Of a DNA stretch of 64,000 nt, positions 1 to 11,400 are shown piece by piece. The translations under genes were made by a program, and so were the position numbers. The DNA lies in assembly GCA_020747015.1 (NCBI GenBank), contig JAGTJM010000029.1:124001-188000 (forward strand). The letters run 5' to 3'. Positions within the stretch are counted from its first letter, which is position 1, and every line of letters begins with the position of its first letter. The DNA is from Pyrenochaeta sp. MPI-SDFR-AT-0127. Taxonomy: Eukaryota > Ascomycota > Dothideomycetes > Pleosporales > Cucurbitariaceae. A model generated the notes under the pieces. It was given only the letters and a program-made list of their open reading frames with translations. It did no database searches and was not told the origin of the DNA.

Positions 1-439
1 GGGTGATGCGCTTCGTGATTGGGGTATCGAGGGTGACTTCGGCGGCGGGGAAGCCTAGATACAGGTTAGGATGCTGTACCAAGACGCATCATATGCTGAT
101 TTGAAAGTGCGAGACTCTTCATTTGAAAATTGGTGGCAAGCAAACTTGGCGAATGTCTACAGAGACCCCTCTGAAAGTGAAGCGTATTCAAGTGGGTATC
201 GAGCCGTGTTACGACAGAATGCTGAATGGCTCTGAACGCGAGGGCAACGCACCAATATAGCCAGGAAGTACCAGGAAGTCATTGTAGGTCAAACCGCCAT
301 TCTTCTTGGAGTCAATGAGCGTCTGAATGTCGATTCCGTCGCGCTCCGGATACTCGTTCTTGAGTATCTCGAGAGCCTTGGAAAAGTCCAGAGCATCAGC
401 AGCGGTATTGGCCATGGCGTCGCCGTTGGAGATGGGCAT
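1..439 (-). CDS. Inosine-5'-monophosphate dehydrogenase, N-terminal part (runs off the left edge)
   Basis: IMPDH oxidises IMP to XMP with NAD+, the committed step of guanine nucleotide synthesis in the cytosol. The first exon is 439..253 and encodes the hallmark GLTYNDFLVLPGYI near residues 48-61. An intron occupies 252..55 (donor GTGCGT, acceptor TAG). The second exon begins at 54 and reads FPAAEVTLDTPITKRI, the expected continuation in fungal IMPDH. The ATG at 439 gives a short leader before the conserved block. Only about 80 residues of roughly 540 lie in the window, so the CBS pair and catalytic cysteine loop are not visible. It is divergently placed from the IQGAP gene. Confidence 0.93.
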
Positions 440-1538
440 GCTTCAAGAAAAAAAAAGCTTCTCGAGGAACAGAGAAGTGTATTGGAAGGTTGACTGAACG
501 AAACAGACCGTAGTGCTTTGGTAAAGGACTGTGGCCGGGGAAAGAAGCGGGCTTTCCCAAGAGAAAGAAAAGTTCGAACAGAATCGAGCCACGGAAAGAA
601 TTTCTGTGGGTTGTGTCGCCAAGCAAAGGTGGCTCATGTGACCCCGCCTCTAGCGTGTTTTGAGCGTGGAACAACAAGACGCGTCCCAGAGTTGAAGGTG
701 TACGACAAAAGCGTCTACAGCATGGTTAGTCGATTGGCTGCTAGGACTGTACGTGGTGCATTGGTCGCGTTTTCGCAGGTCAGCTGATGCCAACCTGGAT
801 CAGGCAGAGGTGTGGTTGAACAGGAGAGGGCGGTAGTCGCATGATATTGTAGATACCACTTTCTCAGGGCGCCTCCCGATAGACACTGGGCTGAAATGAT
901 TCAAGCTGGGTGTGATGAAACATGCTCTCTTTGGTGGAGAGACTGCAGGTGTTGCGATGGCTGGCGATATAAGGGGTCAATGGGTGGGCAAGCTTAGCCA
1001 TGGGAGAGTGCGCGAGCAGCCCATCAGCGGCAGAGGGACGGACAAGAAAGTAAGGCCGAGAACAAGAATCGATGGCGCTGGCCTTGTTTCGGGAGACTCG
1101 AGGCGGCTCTGACGTGACTTGGGGGGAGGATGATTTTCGTGGCGCGGAGATCGCTCCCTGGGCCGGCGTAACCACAACAACAGACCTGGGCAGCCCTCGT
1201 AAACACTGGCAAACGCTCGGACTCCACACATCCAATTCCAGCGTCAACGCCGCAGCGACTTCCACACACCATCCCAATTTCACATTCCGCATTACTTTCT
1301 TTGACCGTGCAGTGCAAAGCTGCCGGCTCGGTCTTTGGCCCTCTTGAACAGACTTTTTGCCAGTCTGTTGGGGTTTGTTCACGCAGGCAGGCGCCTCCAT
1401 CTTACTAGTAATTTGCGGTCTCAATATCGGCCTCTGCGACTTCAACCACGGCGAGAATCGACACTCCATCCTCCGACTTGTACAACATATGCCGTGTAGA
1501 GTTGGGTCGCAGTATCGCCCTCGACTGCCGCGCTCGCA
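440..1538. other. Divergent intergenic region between IMPDH and IQGAP genes
   Basis: About 1.1 kb shared upstream region. The stretch 430-480 next to the IMPDH start is purine-rich on the + strand, hence a CT-rich leader on the transcribed strand. Several long antisense ORFs here have no recognisable content. I see no RNA gene. Confidence 0.5.
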
Positions 1539-4500
1539 ATGAGCTACCTCTCCACCACCCCGCGAACAAGACTCGGGCATCCCGCAACATCGCCCTCCCC
1601 GCTCCGCCAGTACTCCACCGCATCCAACGGCTCATCGGCATCTTCTAATGGCACAAACCAATACCCGCCCAGCCGTTCAAGTACACAGTCCAGCAACGGC
1701 TCCAATGGCTTTGGCTCCCTAGGACACCGTCGTGGCCAAAGTGAGGCCACGGGACTCTCACAGCCGCGATCAGAAGACTACTTTGGGTCAGAAGAGACAA
1801 ACTCAGGGAGCGCATATTCGAGCATGCGCAAAGCATTGCGACCGCTGCAACAGGTTCCGCAGAGCACGCCAATACCAGAAAAGCCTTCGCGCCCAGCGAC
1901 AGACAGCCCAACGCATGGCCATGTCCGATCACAGAGTGTCGAGAACATTCGATACTCGCCATATGACGGTTCCGTGTCTCCTCCGTCGAAGCCACGTCCA
2001 CTGTCCATCGCTATATCCCGAGCAGACTCGGTGCGCGCTCCCACTCGAGACCACAACTCTCGTCCTCTGTCGACCCACCTTGAGCGACCTGAACTGCGAA
2101 GTTTCCAAAAGTCATCGACCGGCCACTTGCGCACCTTATCCAAGTTTGCAGAAACCGGCAACAATGAAGACTTTGCAATCAAGTCTCCAGAACAAGAAGT
2201 GGTCGGTCTCCACGGACGAAGAAGGCTGCAACGAACCGACTCGATGCGAGAGAAGAAGGCGACATGGGGGAGCCGAAATTGGATGGATCAACAGAGACAG
2301 TTTTTGCAAGCCTACGAGTATCTCTGCCATATCGGAGAAGCTAAGGAATGGATGGAGGACATCATCGAGACGAACCTTCCTCCCGTCGTAGAGCTGGAAG
2401 AAGCCCTTCGAAATGGTGTGACGCTCGCAGAGATTGTACAAGCTGTCAAAGGGCAGCCATTGCGGATATTCCGCGATCCGAAGCTGCAATACCGACATTC
2501 GAACAACTACGCCCATTTCTTCAAATTCCTATCCGAGGTCGAACTTCCAGATTTGTTCCGCTTCGAGCTGATCGATCTGTATGAGAAGAAGAATATCCCC
2601 AAGGTCATCTACTGTATCCATGCTCTCTCATGGCTGCTTTTCCGAAAAGGCATAGTAGATTTCCGCATTGGCAACCTCGTAGGCAAACTCCAGTTCGAGG
2701 ACCATGAGCTCGAGGCTACTCAGAAAGGCCTGGACAAGTCTGGGGTTAGCATGCCCAACTTCTCCGGTATGCAAGCAAATTTTGCAGTCGAGCCAGAGCC
2801 AGAACCAGTGGAGTCGGAGGAAGATAGAGTCGATCGCGAACTAGCCGAAAACGAGGATGTCATCCTGGACCTGCAGGCACAGATTCGTGGTGCATTGGTT
2901 AGGATACGACTTGGAAATCTCATGCAAGAGCTTTGGGACAACGAGCACCTCATCGTGGATCTGCAGGCTCGCATCCGTGGCGACTGGGCCCGACAGATTG
3001 CCTACTATCGAATGGACATGCGACGATTTGCGGTCACGCTTCAAAGTGCAGCTAGGGGATTTCTCATTCGGTCCAGGGTACGCGGCGAAGAGCAGTACTG
3101 GCAGGACAAGCAAGCCCAAGTGTTGAAGGTGCAGAACCTGTTTCGAGGACGCAAAGCCAGGGCACAAGTGCAGTATACCAAATCGAAAATCCAGCGACAC
3201 GAGCATGGGATACGACAGTTTCAGGCAGCCATTCGAGGAGCGCTGGAACGGATGCGCGTTTGCGATCGCTATGAAGAGACACGCGATACCGAACCTGCAG
3301 TGGTGCACGTTCAAGCCATGATCCGAGGCGCCCTCCTCCGGAACCAAGTTGACCGAGAATGGTCTGAGTTAAGAGAGAATGAGCCACAGATTGCGCAACT
3401 TCAGGCAGTCTCCCGTGCTATGCTCATCCGCAAGTCGTTGCGTGCCGACCAGGAGAGTCTCCGTCGGCACGAACCGGTCATCACTCTCTTGCAGGCCGCT
3501 GCACGAGCCCATCTTGCTAGAAGCAAGAATGCTGCAGTGCAAAAGAAGCTGGTAAGCACTAATGTCAATTGGTCCGATCTTCAATCTCAAGTTCGGGGCA
3601 ACTCTGTAAGGTGCGCAATCAGGCAGGTGCAAGATGCACTACAAGCCGAAGTCCCCAAGATCATCGATTTACAGGCCGTTGCAAGAGCTGGACGGATACG
3701 TTTGGACGTTGCAGACACTCTGGCGCAATTGGACGGTCAAGAGGAAAATGTTCTTTCTCTCCAATCTCATATTCGTGGTTTTCTTTCACGACAGAGGCAC
3801 TTCTCTGATCTCAAGGCTTTACAGGCACAGACTACAACAATCCTTGATCTCCAATCAGCCTGTCGAGGGTTTGTACAACGGCAGCGAACTTATGAGACAC
3901 TATGTGATCTCAATGCACAGGAACCGGAGATCATTGAGCTCCAAGGTGTTGCACGTGGCATGCTGCTACGCATGCACATCGGCATGCAGCTTGCCCAAGT
4001 GGAAGAGCATGAGGAAGCCCTCGTTGAGCTACAGGCACTGGCTCGCGGCATGATCATCCGACAGAAGTTTGCCGAGAAGAAACAATTCTACAAGGAAAAT
4101 ATGGAGAAGGTCATCAAGGTTCAGAGCTTCATCCGCGGTCGCCAACAGGGTGAAGCGTACAAGAGCCTGACTAGCGGAACCAATCCTCCAGTGTCAACAG
4201 TCAAGAACTTTGTGCATTTGCTGAACGACAATGATATCGATTTCGACGAGGAAATTGGTAAGTCAAGTTCTCTCGTCTGCAAATTAATCGCTAACAGAAT
4301 ACTAGAATTCGAGCGTTTACGAAAGACTGTCGTGCAACATGTACGACAAAACGAGCTTGCAGAACAATATGTTGACCAGCTTGACATCAAGATTGCGTTG
4401 CTCGTGAAGAACAAGATTACACTTGATGAGGTCGTCAAGCATCAAAAGCACTTTGGCGGCAACGTCGGCACCCTCCTCAGCAGCAAAGACATCTCCTCGA

Positions 4501-6772
4501 AAGACCCATTCGACCTGAAGGCTCTCAACAAGAACTCCCGCAGAAAGTTGGAGCAATACCAAGAGCTCTTCTTCACCTTACAAACCCAACCTCAATACAT
4601 GGCGCGACTCTTCAGGCGGGTTCGCGAGCAAAGCTTAGCAGAAAAGGATACTAAGCGCATCGAGCAGTTAACCATGAGTCTTTTCGGATTGGCTCAAAAA
4701 CGCCGCGAGGAGTATTGGTTGCTGAAATTGTTGGCGCGGTCTCTCAAAGAAGAAATTGAGGGTTGCGCTGCACTGCAGGAGTACCTTCGTGGAAATTTCT
4801 TCTGGGCGAAGCTCTTTAGTAATTATGTTCGTTCGCCGCGAGATCGGAAATTCTTGAAGGATATCCTGGGACCGGTGATTCGCGAGAACATCATTGACAA
4901 CGAGCATTTAGATCTGGAGAGTGACCCGATGCAGATCTATCGATCAGCCATCAACAATGAGGAGCTTCGCACTGGCCAGCGGAGTCATCGCGACCCTAAT
5001 GTCTCACGAGATGTAGCGCTTAAGGATCCTGAAACTCGAGGAACGTTCATCCATAACCTCCAGGACCTTCGAGATGTTGCCGACCAGTACTTCTCTATGT
5101 TTGAGGAAGTCCTCCACCGAATGCCTTACGGTGTTCGATACCTTGCCCAACAGATGTTCCAAGAACTGCGCCAACAATTCCCATACGAGGCTGAGGAACA
5201 GCTCCTTCAGATCGCAGGACACTGGGTGTGGAAATCATACATTCAACCTGCTTTGATGCAGCCACAGCATTGGGGCGTAGTGGACCGTGGCCTGTCACCA
5301 ATCATGAACAGGAATCTTACTGCTGTTGCGAAGGTGTTGGGTCAAGTCGCATCAGGGAAGTTATTCGGTGGTGATGATCTCTACCTGCAGCCTCTCAATG
5401 GTTATATCACGGAAGCTATTGATCGTTTGCAGGACATCTGGTCCAACCGTAAGTGAAACTACCATAATACAAGAGCCTCTCTGACAACATCACAGTTATC
5501 GACGTTCGCGCCGCTGAAGCGCAATTCGAGATTGACGAGTTCAATGACCTTTTCGCCCGAACAAAACCGACGCTCTACATTAAGCTTGCAGATGTATTCG
5601 CCATTCACAACCTCGTTATCGATGATCTGCCAACCTTGTGTCCATCTCAAGACGATCCTCTTCGCGAGGTCGTCCGTGAACTTGGTAGCGCGAAGAACAA
5701 CGAGAACGAGCTTCTGCACGTGAGCTCCACTGAGATCACGTTAACACTCAACCCCAAGTTCCATGAACAAGAGGGTAAGTAACAGCACCAATTCCTGGAA
5801 TAACTGCTAATTGGCATAGATCCCGACGCAGCTATCAAGTCGCTCTTCATGGAGACCAAACGTTATGTGCTCTACATTATTCGTGTCCAAACAGGCGCCA
5901 ACCTCACGGAGATCATGTGCAAACCCGTTACCCCCGAAGACGAAGACCGCTGGGATGCCCTAGTCCGCGAGGAACTCGATGCACAGCAAAAAGACCGTAG
6001 TCGGAAACACAGCGCTATGCGCTCCTCAGCCGCCTCAACATACACCACAGATATGGGCTCCAACTCTGTCATCGACCTCGATTATCCGTCGCTCAAACAG
6101 TATTGTTTGGAGAATATGGTTCACCTCCAACGCGCAGGTCGCATCTCTCATCAAAACAACTACCAAGACTTGCTAAACGCCATCGCTGTCGATATCCGCA
6201 CCAAGCATCGTCGCCGTATCCAACGCGCCAAGGAACTCGAAGGCGTGCGGACTACACTCGCCGCGCTCGACGAGAAAGCACATTTCTTAGAAAGCCAGCT
6301 AAAGAGTTATAACGACTATATTGAGCAAGCTATGGTGACCCTTCAATCTAAGAAGGGCAAGAAGAAGTTCATGATCCCATTTACCCGCCAATACAATCAT
6401 CAACGAGAATTACAGCGCTCCGGTCGTTCGTACCTCTTCGGGTCGTTCAAGTACTCTGCACGCAACCTTGCGGAGAAGGGAATTCTGATCTCTTGGGCCG
6501 GCTATCCCGAACGTCAGTGGGATCGGCTCGACCTCACCATCTCCTCCAATCAGACCGGTATCTTTGAGATCCAGGGCTCTCAAGGATCTATGATGATTCC
6601 TGGTGCATTTGCAGAGGTGCCACTTGATGGATTGCTGCAGGCACAGTTTGACAACCATCAGTTCATGAATCTTTTCGGCGATGGACGAGATGGGTCAGGA
6701 GGCGGTGCGGTACGGGTCAATGTTAATTTGTTCTTGCATTTGATCTTCAAGAAATTCTACCGGGATGAGTAG
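1539..6772 (+). CDS. rng2: IQGAP-family scaffold protein (Rng2/Iqg1-like, Ras-GAP-like)
   Basis: This cytokinesis scaffold recruits actin, calmodulin light chains and myosin to the contractile ring. Exons: 1539..4257, 4306..5448, 5496..5774, 5820..6772, giving about 1697 aa. Order of parts: a Ser-rich disordered N terminus (1-240), a calponin-homology actin-binding domain (about 250-385), some fifteen IQ-like LQxxxRG repeats (about 437-860), a RasGAP-related domain (about 1000-1330) and a RasGAP C-terminal domain (about 1465-1610) with the IPFTRQYNHQ stretch. The first intron (4258..4305, 48 nt) has consensus GTAAGT, CTAAC and TAG but keeps the frame open. Removing it restores the usual DFDEEI-EFERLRK junction, so I treat it as an intron. 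Family GAP domains generally lack GAP activity; that is known, not seen here. Confidence 0.95.
4258..4305 (+). other. 48-nt in-frame intron in the IQGAP gene
   Basis: GTAAGT donor, GCTAAC branch-like site and CTAG acceptor. It is a multiple of three and contains no stop, so a one-frame ORF call reads through it and would add 16 residues inside a conserved junction. Confidence 0.8.
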
Positions 6773-7620
6773 AGGAATTTTGATGGCTGAGCTACCTATG
6801 GATCATGCATGGTGTTAGGTTGAATACTGGTGTTGCTCTATGTGAGATCGGATACCTTTTTGTTTTTTCTTCATGCATTGCTCGGTTGGACAGGTGTTGA
6901 TTGAGGCTTTTGGGTATGATATCAGCTACGCTAACGATTCGAACATGTCAAATTCGAAAGTTCTACTTTTCTCTACATTCTTCTATTGGTATCGAGGTAT
7001 TTACTTTGCTAAAATTGTAACTGAGCTACATTACATAATGCAATAAAGCATAATTTCAATCATGACAATTATGCTACACCAAATCAGGGCGGCTTCTTTC
7101 CTTGTTGTGAACACTCTGTCGTGTAGCCAATGCCATCGTACTTTAATTGTCGTCTAACATATGGCGCTGATGGAGGAACTGGGGTGACTGGCCGTTGATA
7201 TTCCTGCGCATTATACCTTTGTGCGACCGCTGAAAACTGCCAGATGTAACTAACCCATGAACCTCACTCACAATTCATTTAGTATGCGAAGACCCCCTCG
7301 GTATAAGCGCTGTATGAAATAACCCTCACATCGCTTCGTGAAGGCTATTTAGTGTGAGTCTCTCAGAATCAACTACAACCGCCCTCATGCCGCTATACAG
7401 CCCCACTGTCTCGTCAACCAGGGGACAATTCAAGAAAAATATATCCAAACACACATCAATTGATACTGAGAACCATAATTCTTGAAGACTTCCGATCAAG
7501 GCAACACCGGCACGGACTAGGTTGCCACCACGCACGTGATCCTCGTCTGCCTAGCACAACACTCCCCAATCTGCCGCGTGCTTCGTCAGCCTCCGGTGCT
7601 GCCATTCTACTCTTTGATGA
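6773..7620. other. Intergenic region downstream of IQGAP
   Basis: AT-rich 3' flank. No supported coding sequence was found. It ends at the TATA box of the U6 gene. Confidence 0.5.
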
Positions 7621-7621
7621 G

Positions 7622-7627
7622 TATATA
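7622..7627 (+). promoter_or_regulatory. TATA box of the U6 snRNA gene
   Basis: TATATA lies about 29 nt upstream of the predicted U6 5' end. This is the normal spacing for Pol III U6 promoters. Confidence 0.75.
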
Positions 7628-7650
7628 TTGAATCTATTTTACCATTCATT

Positions 7651-7752
7651 CTGCCTGCGGGCAAATGGTCAATTGAAACGATACAGGGAAGATTAGCATG
7701 GCCCCTGCACTAAGGATGACTTGCTCAATCAAAGAGAAGCTACCGTTTTTTT
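7651..7752 (+). ncRNA. U6 spliceosomal snRNA
   Basis: U6 forms the catalytic core of the spliceosome with U2. The 5' stem-loop TGCC-TGCG-GGCA is at 7652..7663. It is followed by AATTGAAACGATACAG, then GATTAGCATGGCCCC with the catalytic AGC triad at 7695..7697, the CTGCACTAAGGATGAC region and the tail ending before a T7 tract at 7746..7752 (Pol III terminator). The near-invariant ACAGAGA box, which pairs with the 5' splice site, reads ACAGGGA here (7683..7689, changed base 7687). ACACGC also reads ACTTGC. TATA, terminator and a downstream B-box-like motif are all intact, which argues for an expressed gene rather than a dead copy. The exact 5' end is inferred. Confidence 0.9.
7746..7752 (+). 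terminator. Pol III T7 terminator of U6
   Basis: Seven consecutive T residues directly after the conserved 3' tail of U6. Confidence 0.8.
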
Positions 7753-7780
7753 ATTGGAGGAATCTTTAGATGGGTACCTT

Positions 7781-7791
7781 GGTTCGAGTGC
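7781..7791 (+). promoter_or_regulatory. Extragenic B-box-like element downstream of U6
   Basis: GGTTCGAGTGC matches the Pol III B-box consensus GGTTCGANTCC at nearly all positions. It sits about 28 nt past the terminator and no tRNA surrounds it. Budding-yeast SNR6 is known to use a downstream B box to recruit TFIIIC; by analogy this may do the same. Confidence 0.5.
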
Positions 7792-8065
7792 TAGTGTTTG
7801 CAGGTACTATGATTTAAGGCTTTTGTTTTCTTGATTTTATTTTTGCCTCTTTTTGGTTTCACGTGAGGGGGTTACACCTGAAACTGAAAACAACTTGAGT
7901 ATAATACTAACTGTGCAAAGTGCAGTCCCATAATGTGTGCTAATATTTGGATGCGTAATGGGGGTATATTGTGCTGAGACTGCGACATAGGCCGGCCTGG
8001 GTGAAGATAATGCGGATACTTGAACGTGGAAAGCCTTTGGAAAAGACCAACGAGACCATTCACGC
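7792..8065. other. Spacer between U6 and Dom34 3' ends
   Basis: T-rich stretch near 7810-7860, otherwise no supported feature. Confidence 0.4.
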
Positions 8066-9339
8066 TCATATCACCATATCACCCTCACCATCATCCACCA
8101 AACCTGCATCATCTTCCTCGTCGAGGTCTTCCAGCGGATAGGTCAGAATAGCTGCGACACTGCCTAGCCCTTCTAGTCTCTTTCCACTCTCATGGAGCGA
8201 GCTCAGGACTCTGACCTCTCCACCCTCTACTTCTCGAACCCGATCGACCAGCTTGACCCATCTGCGCCTTTCTGCTACGTTTTGTGCTCGAAAAAGTGCA
8301 TTGTTAATTAATAGGACGCCACCGCCTCGTCCCACTGCGCCTTTGTCCACGGCTCTCTCCACTTCTCGTGGTCCGTACCATGCTCGTCCATCGTCTTGCC
8401 GCATCAAAGTATTGAATTTATCCATGAGGGCTGTTTCGCGAGCAAACTTGGTATCTGACAGTTTTGTCGTTATTGCTGGAGATGACAGAATCTCGTTAAG
8501 AGAATGTATATGTGCAGAAGATGAGTGGGCGATGATTATTGAAGGGATAAGGGCGAGGAGCGGCTTGTTGGTTGTTCTTGTAGCTTCTGCCTTAATGTAG
8601 ACCAGAAAGGCTGAAGCCACGAAACCTGGGCTTGCGAGTAATAACGGTAATGTCTTGCCTTGCTGTGTTGTGGTTGTATTTGGAAGATCGATTTGTCGAA
8701 GGAGTGTGGCGAGGGTCAGAGAAAAGAATTTATCCATGCCTTTGTTATGCCCATCAACGCCTCCTTTGCGCTTCCTTGGTACGGGCACTTCGATCTTTTG
8801 CCGTAATATCGTTTGATGCTCTGTGATCATGCATATATTCGCAATACCCTCACCCAGTACGACAGCCCATAGTTCGGCTTTTCTATCGTTATCACATGCC
8901 TCTTTCAGCATCTCCAGCGCAACACTATCCCATCCATCGGCCTTTTCAAGGGTAAATTTTCTGTTGAGCTCCAAGTCGAGCGTATGATGTTGCCCCATCT
9001 TGACATGTTCGTTTTCTGAGGCGACGCGCCCGGAGACATGCAGCTGTCCCGAGCCAATATCGAAGTCGGTGGATGTTACGACGATTGTGAGGTCGAGGGT
9101 TATGCGTTGTGAGGATGTGGAACCAGAATCAGACGTCTTGGAGACGCGTCGCACAGCTTTTGCGCGTATTCGGTCGTTCTCTTGGATGAGGTTATAGGCA
9201 TGCCACTATCACAGCCATCAGTCTGAAGGCTTCAAGGCAATGGGGAGATCTCACATACCATGTCCTCTGGTTCCTCGGGCAGTAACGTGGCGAACCCAGA
9301 CCCCGTTTTCTTCTCAATTTGAGACTTGAGTAACCTCAT
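8066..9339 (-). CDS. dom34: Dom34/Pelota ribosome-rescue factor
   Basis: Pelota/Dom34 is an eRF1 paralogue that, with Hbs1, splits stalled ribosomes in no-go and non-stop decay. Exons 9339..9259 and 9205..8066 join at EDM-WHAYNLI to give about 406 aa, the usual length. The start MRLLKSQIEKKTGSG is typical of the family. Three eRF1-like domains follow in order: N-terminal (about 1-135), central (about 140-265, with PRKRKGG and HNKGMDKFF) and C-terminal (about 270-380). The catalytic GGQ of eRF1 is absent, as expected for Pelota. An acidic tail (DLDEEDDAG) ends the protein. The intron is 9258..9206. Confidence 0.94.
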
Positions 9340-10042
9340 GGTGTGTATTAGAAGTTCTCCCGACCTCGGAGCGCAAAAATTGGGCGTAAGAGGGCTAAAG
9401 GTGGAGAGCTTGTTGACACGGGAAATCGCAGAGGTAGTGACGCACGCGGGGCGCTGGCGGGGCACTACTTGCTAATTTTAAGCTTAATCGTGATAAGGTT
9501 GTGGATGCCTTCACAACCCCATCCAATTGCTGCGTGGCCATTGCAAAGTGATGGGAAGGCCTCTAAGATTGAAGTGTGCGTGGCTGTGTTATTAACTTTT
9601 CATAGCACGCAATACCATTGTGATGCTCCCACGCAGCTCCAAAGCGTACACACAAAAGGCAACGCAACTATGCAAGACTGGGCCGCAGCGCAGGCCATTC
9701 ACAACAGATCTCTATCAGTCGCAACCTCCACTTTGTGTATACTCAATGACCAGTTTCAGCTCTCTCCAAAGCTCCCTCCACAGCCCCCTGAGAAAGAGGT
9801 CATGGAGGTTGTGCGGCTGAAAAGCCGTCTGAGGCTGAGCTCCGCCAACATCCAAAAAGGCACTTTCACCCGTTTAGCGAATAGGCACCACCTGAAACAC
9901 GAACCTTGACCGAAAGTACAAGTATGTCAAAAGGGTAGCCATTGGTTTAAACATTTGATAAGTCTCTTTTCATGACGCTATTCTTCGTTGTATAGCTGTT
10001 TATTGAATCTTGCCATCGACCGTTAGTAGACGTCGGTACGAC
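9340..10042. other. Divergent intergenic region, Dom34 and F-box-like gene
   Basis: About 0.7 kb. A 146-codon ORF on + (9469..9909) lacks an early ATG and has no recognisable domain, so I did not call it. Confidence 0.4.
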
Positions 10043-11179
10043 ATGTTCTCGTCTAAACATCTGCCTGTATTTCGTCCTCTCACTCCACCACTACCACACC
10101 GAAAACCTTGCGGGGAGGCTTGTAATCCGCAAATTCAGAGCCCTTTCCTCTCCCAGCTACCTCCCGAAGTTAGGAACGAGATTTATTACTATGTCTTCAC
10201 AGGCGCTGCGCAAGAGGTGAACAATGCGAAGAGCCATCCACTCTCTCTGCTCCTTACCTGTCACAAAATCAACCATGAAGCCGTGAACCTTGCTTTCCAT
10301 ACGTTCACTTTTCCCGTCGCGCCGAACTTTAAGAGCAGCTACCTCGCACTACGAAACAAAACCTTACATCTATCAGCAGAGCAAACTTCCGCCATCACAG
10401 CATTATCTTACGACCGCGGAAACGAGTATATTTCTAGTGTCGGCGATGTACCTAATGTCCTCACGAATGCAATATTGTTGCTGCCAACTTTGAAGAGGTT
10501 TGAAATCCACATCCGCAAGGGCCACAAGTCACAACAGGAGGCACACCACTCGCCTCTCCTTGTCGGGCATACATTCAGAGACCCGAGCCGAGATGCGGTA
10601 GAAAAATATGCACCAACATGGTTCGACTACAAAACGCTTCGCGCCATCGCCTCGGGTCAAGCATATTCCTGGCAGGAAGGGCAAAAGTGGAGGGTCGAGT
10701 GGCCACAACTGGCTAGCAGCTTCTTCCATTGCATCGATGGACGAGATATGTATGGCGAACGGTGTTGGACACCATACATGGGCAGCGAAGCCGTCAATTC
10801 CGTGCGCGGCGTGCACATGTGCGTGTGTGGCTGTGGCGAAGTATGCTGGCTCTCTGCCGATTTGATTCAGGAGACTGGGCGTCGCATTTGCGTTGACACC
10901 CAGTTCTACGGCACCTACAAAAGGACTAAGAGTTTCGAGGAGCAGCTTGCAAATCATAAAATTCGCTTGCTACCAGGTGTCAAGCCCTTGCCGGTTACAG
11001 AGGGCCCAAGCGGGGGGAATGTGGGCGTCACAAGCATTGCGCATGATGCGGATCAGGAGTATTGGGATGGCATTCGGCGGAGAAATTGGAAACTGGATGC
11101 GCTTTGGCGGGGTTGCTGGAAGAGAGTCAGGAGTAAAGATGGCGGTGTAAATGAAGATGGGTCAATGTCAGCTGAATAG
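10043..11179 (+). CDS. Uncharacterised protein with N-terminal F-box/2EXR-like motif
   Basis: An intronless ORF of 378 aa from the first ATG (10043); a TTG 33 nt upstream is not a credible start. Residues 36-60 contain FLSQLPPEVRNEIYYYVF, the short LPxEVRNxIY motif of a large, rapidly varying family of fungal F-box-like or 2EXR-type proteins. This is followed by an LLTCHKINHEA segment typical of the same families. The middle has a Cys/His cluster (CVCGCGEVC, about 257-265) that might bind a metal. No membrane segment or signal peptide is apparent. Function unknown; a role as adaptor or sensor would be speculation. Confidence 0.75.
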   Translation: MFSSKHLPVFRPLTPPLPHRKPCGEACNPQIQSPFLSQLPPEVRNEIYYYVFTGAAQEVNNAKSHPLSLLLTCHKINHEAVNLAFHTFTFPVAPNFKSSYLALRNKTLHLSAEQTSAITALSYDRGNEYISSVGDVPNVLTNAILLLPTLKRFEIHIRKGHKSQQEAHHSPLLVGHTFRDPSRDAVEKYAPTWFDYKTLRAIASGQAYSWQEGQKWRVEWPQLASSFFHCIDGRDMYGERCWTPYMGSEAVNSVRGVHMCVCGCGEVCWLSADLIQETGRRICVDTQFYGTYKRTKSFEEQLANHKIRLLPGVKPLPVTEGPSGGNVGVTSIAHDADQEYWDGIRRRNWKLDALWRGCWKRVRSKDGGVNEDGSMSAE

Positions 11180-11400
11180 GGCGTTGCAGGGGAAAGCAAC
11201 AAGAAGAGAATCTATATGGTGAAATTAGAGTCACACAACGCTAGCAAGACGACCGTAAATAAGGTGTGTCAAGCTGAGCAGGTCTTTATTTGGGCGCCGC
11301 TAGACGTTAAAACAATAGTCAAAGATCTGGAAGTATGTTGTTGAATTAATGTTGTAAAATTGCCAAAGTCGCTCTCGAGTAATTATCTAACAGGCTTGCT

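Noticed and set aside
864..1580. 238-codon antisense ORF upstream of IQGAP
   Set aside because: No recognisable domain, low-complexity composition and overlap with the IQGAP start; likely chance.
9469..9909. 146-codon ORF upstream of the F-box-like gene
   Set aside because: First ATG is far into the frame, no domain, and no plausible splice into the next gene.
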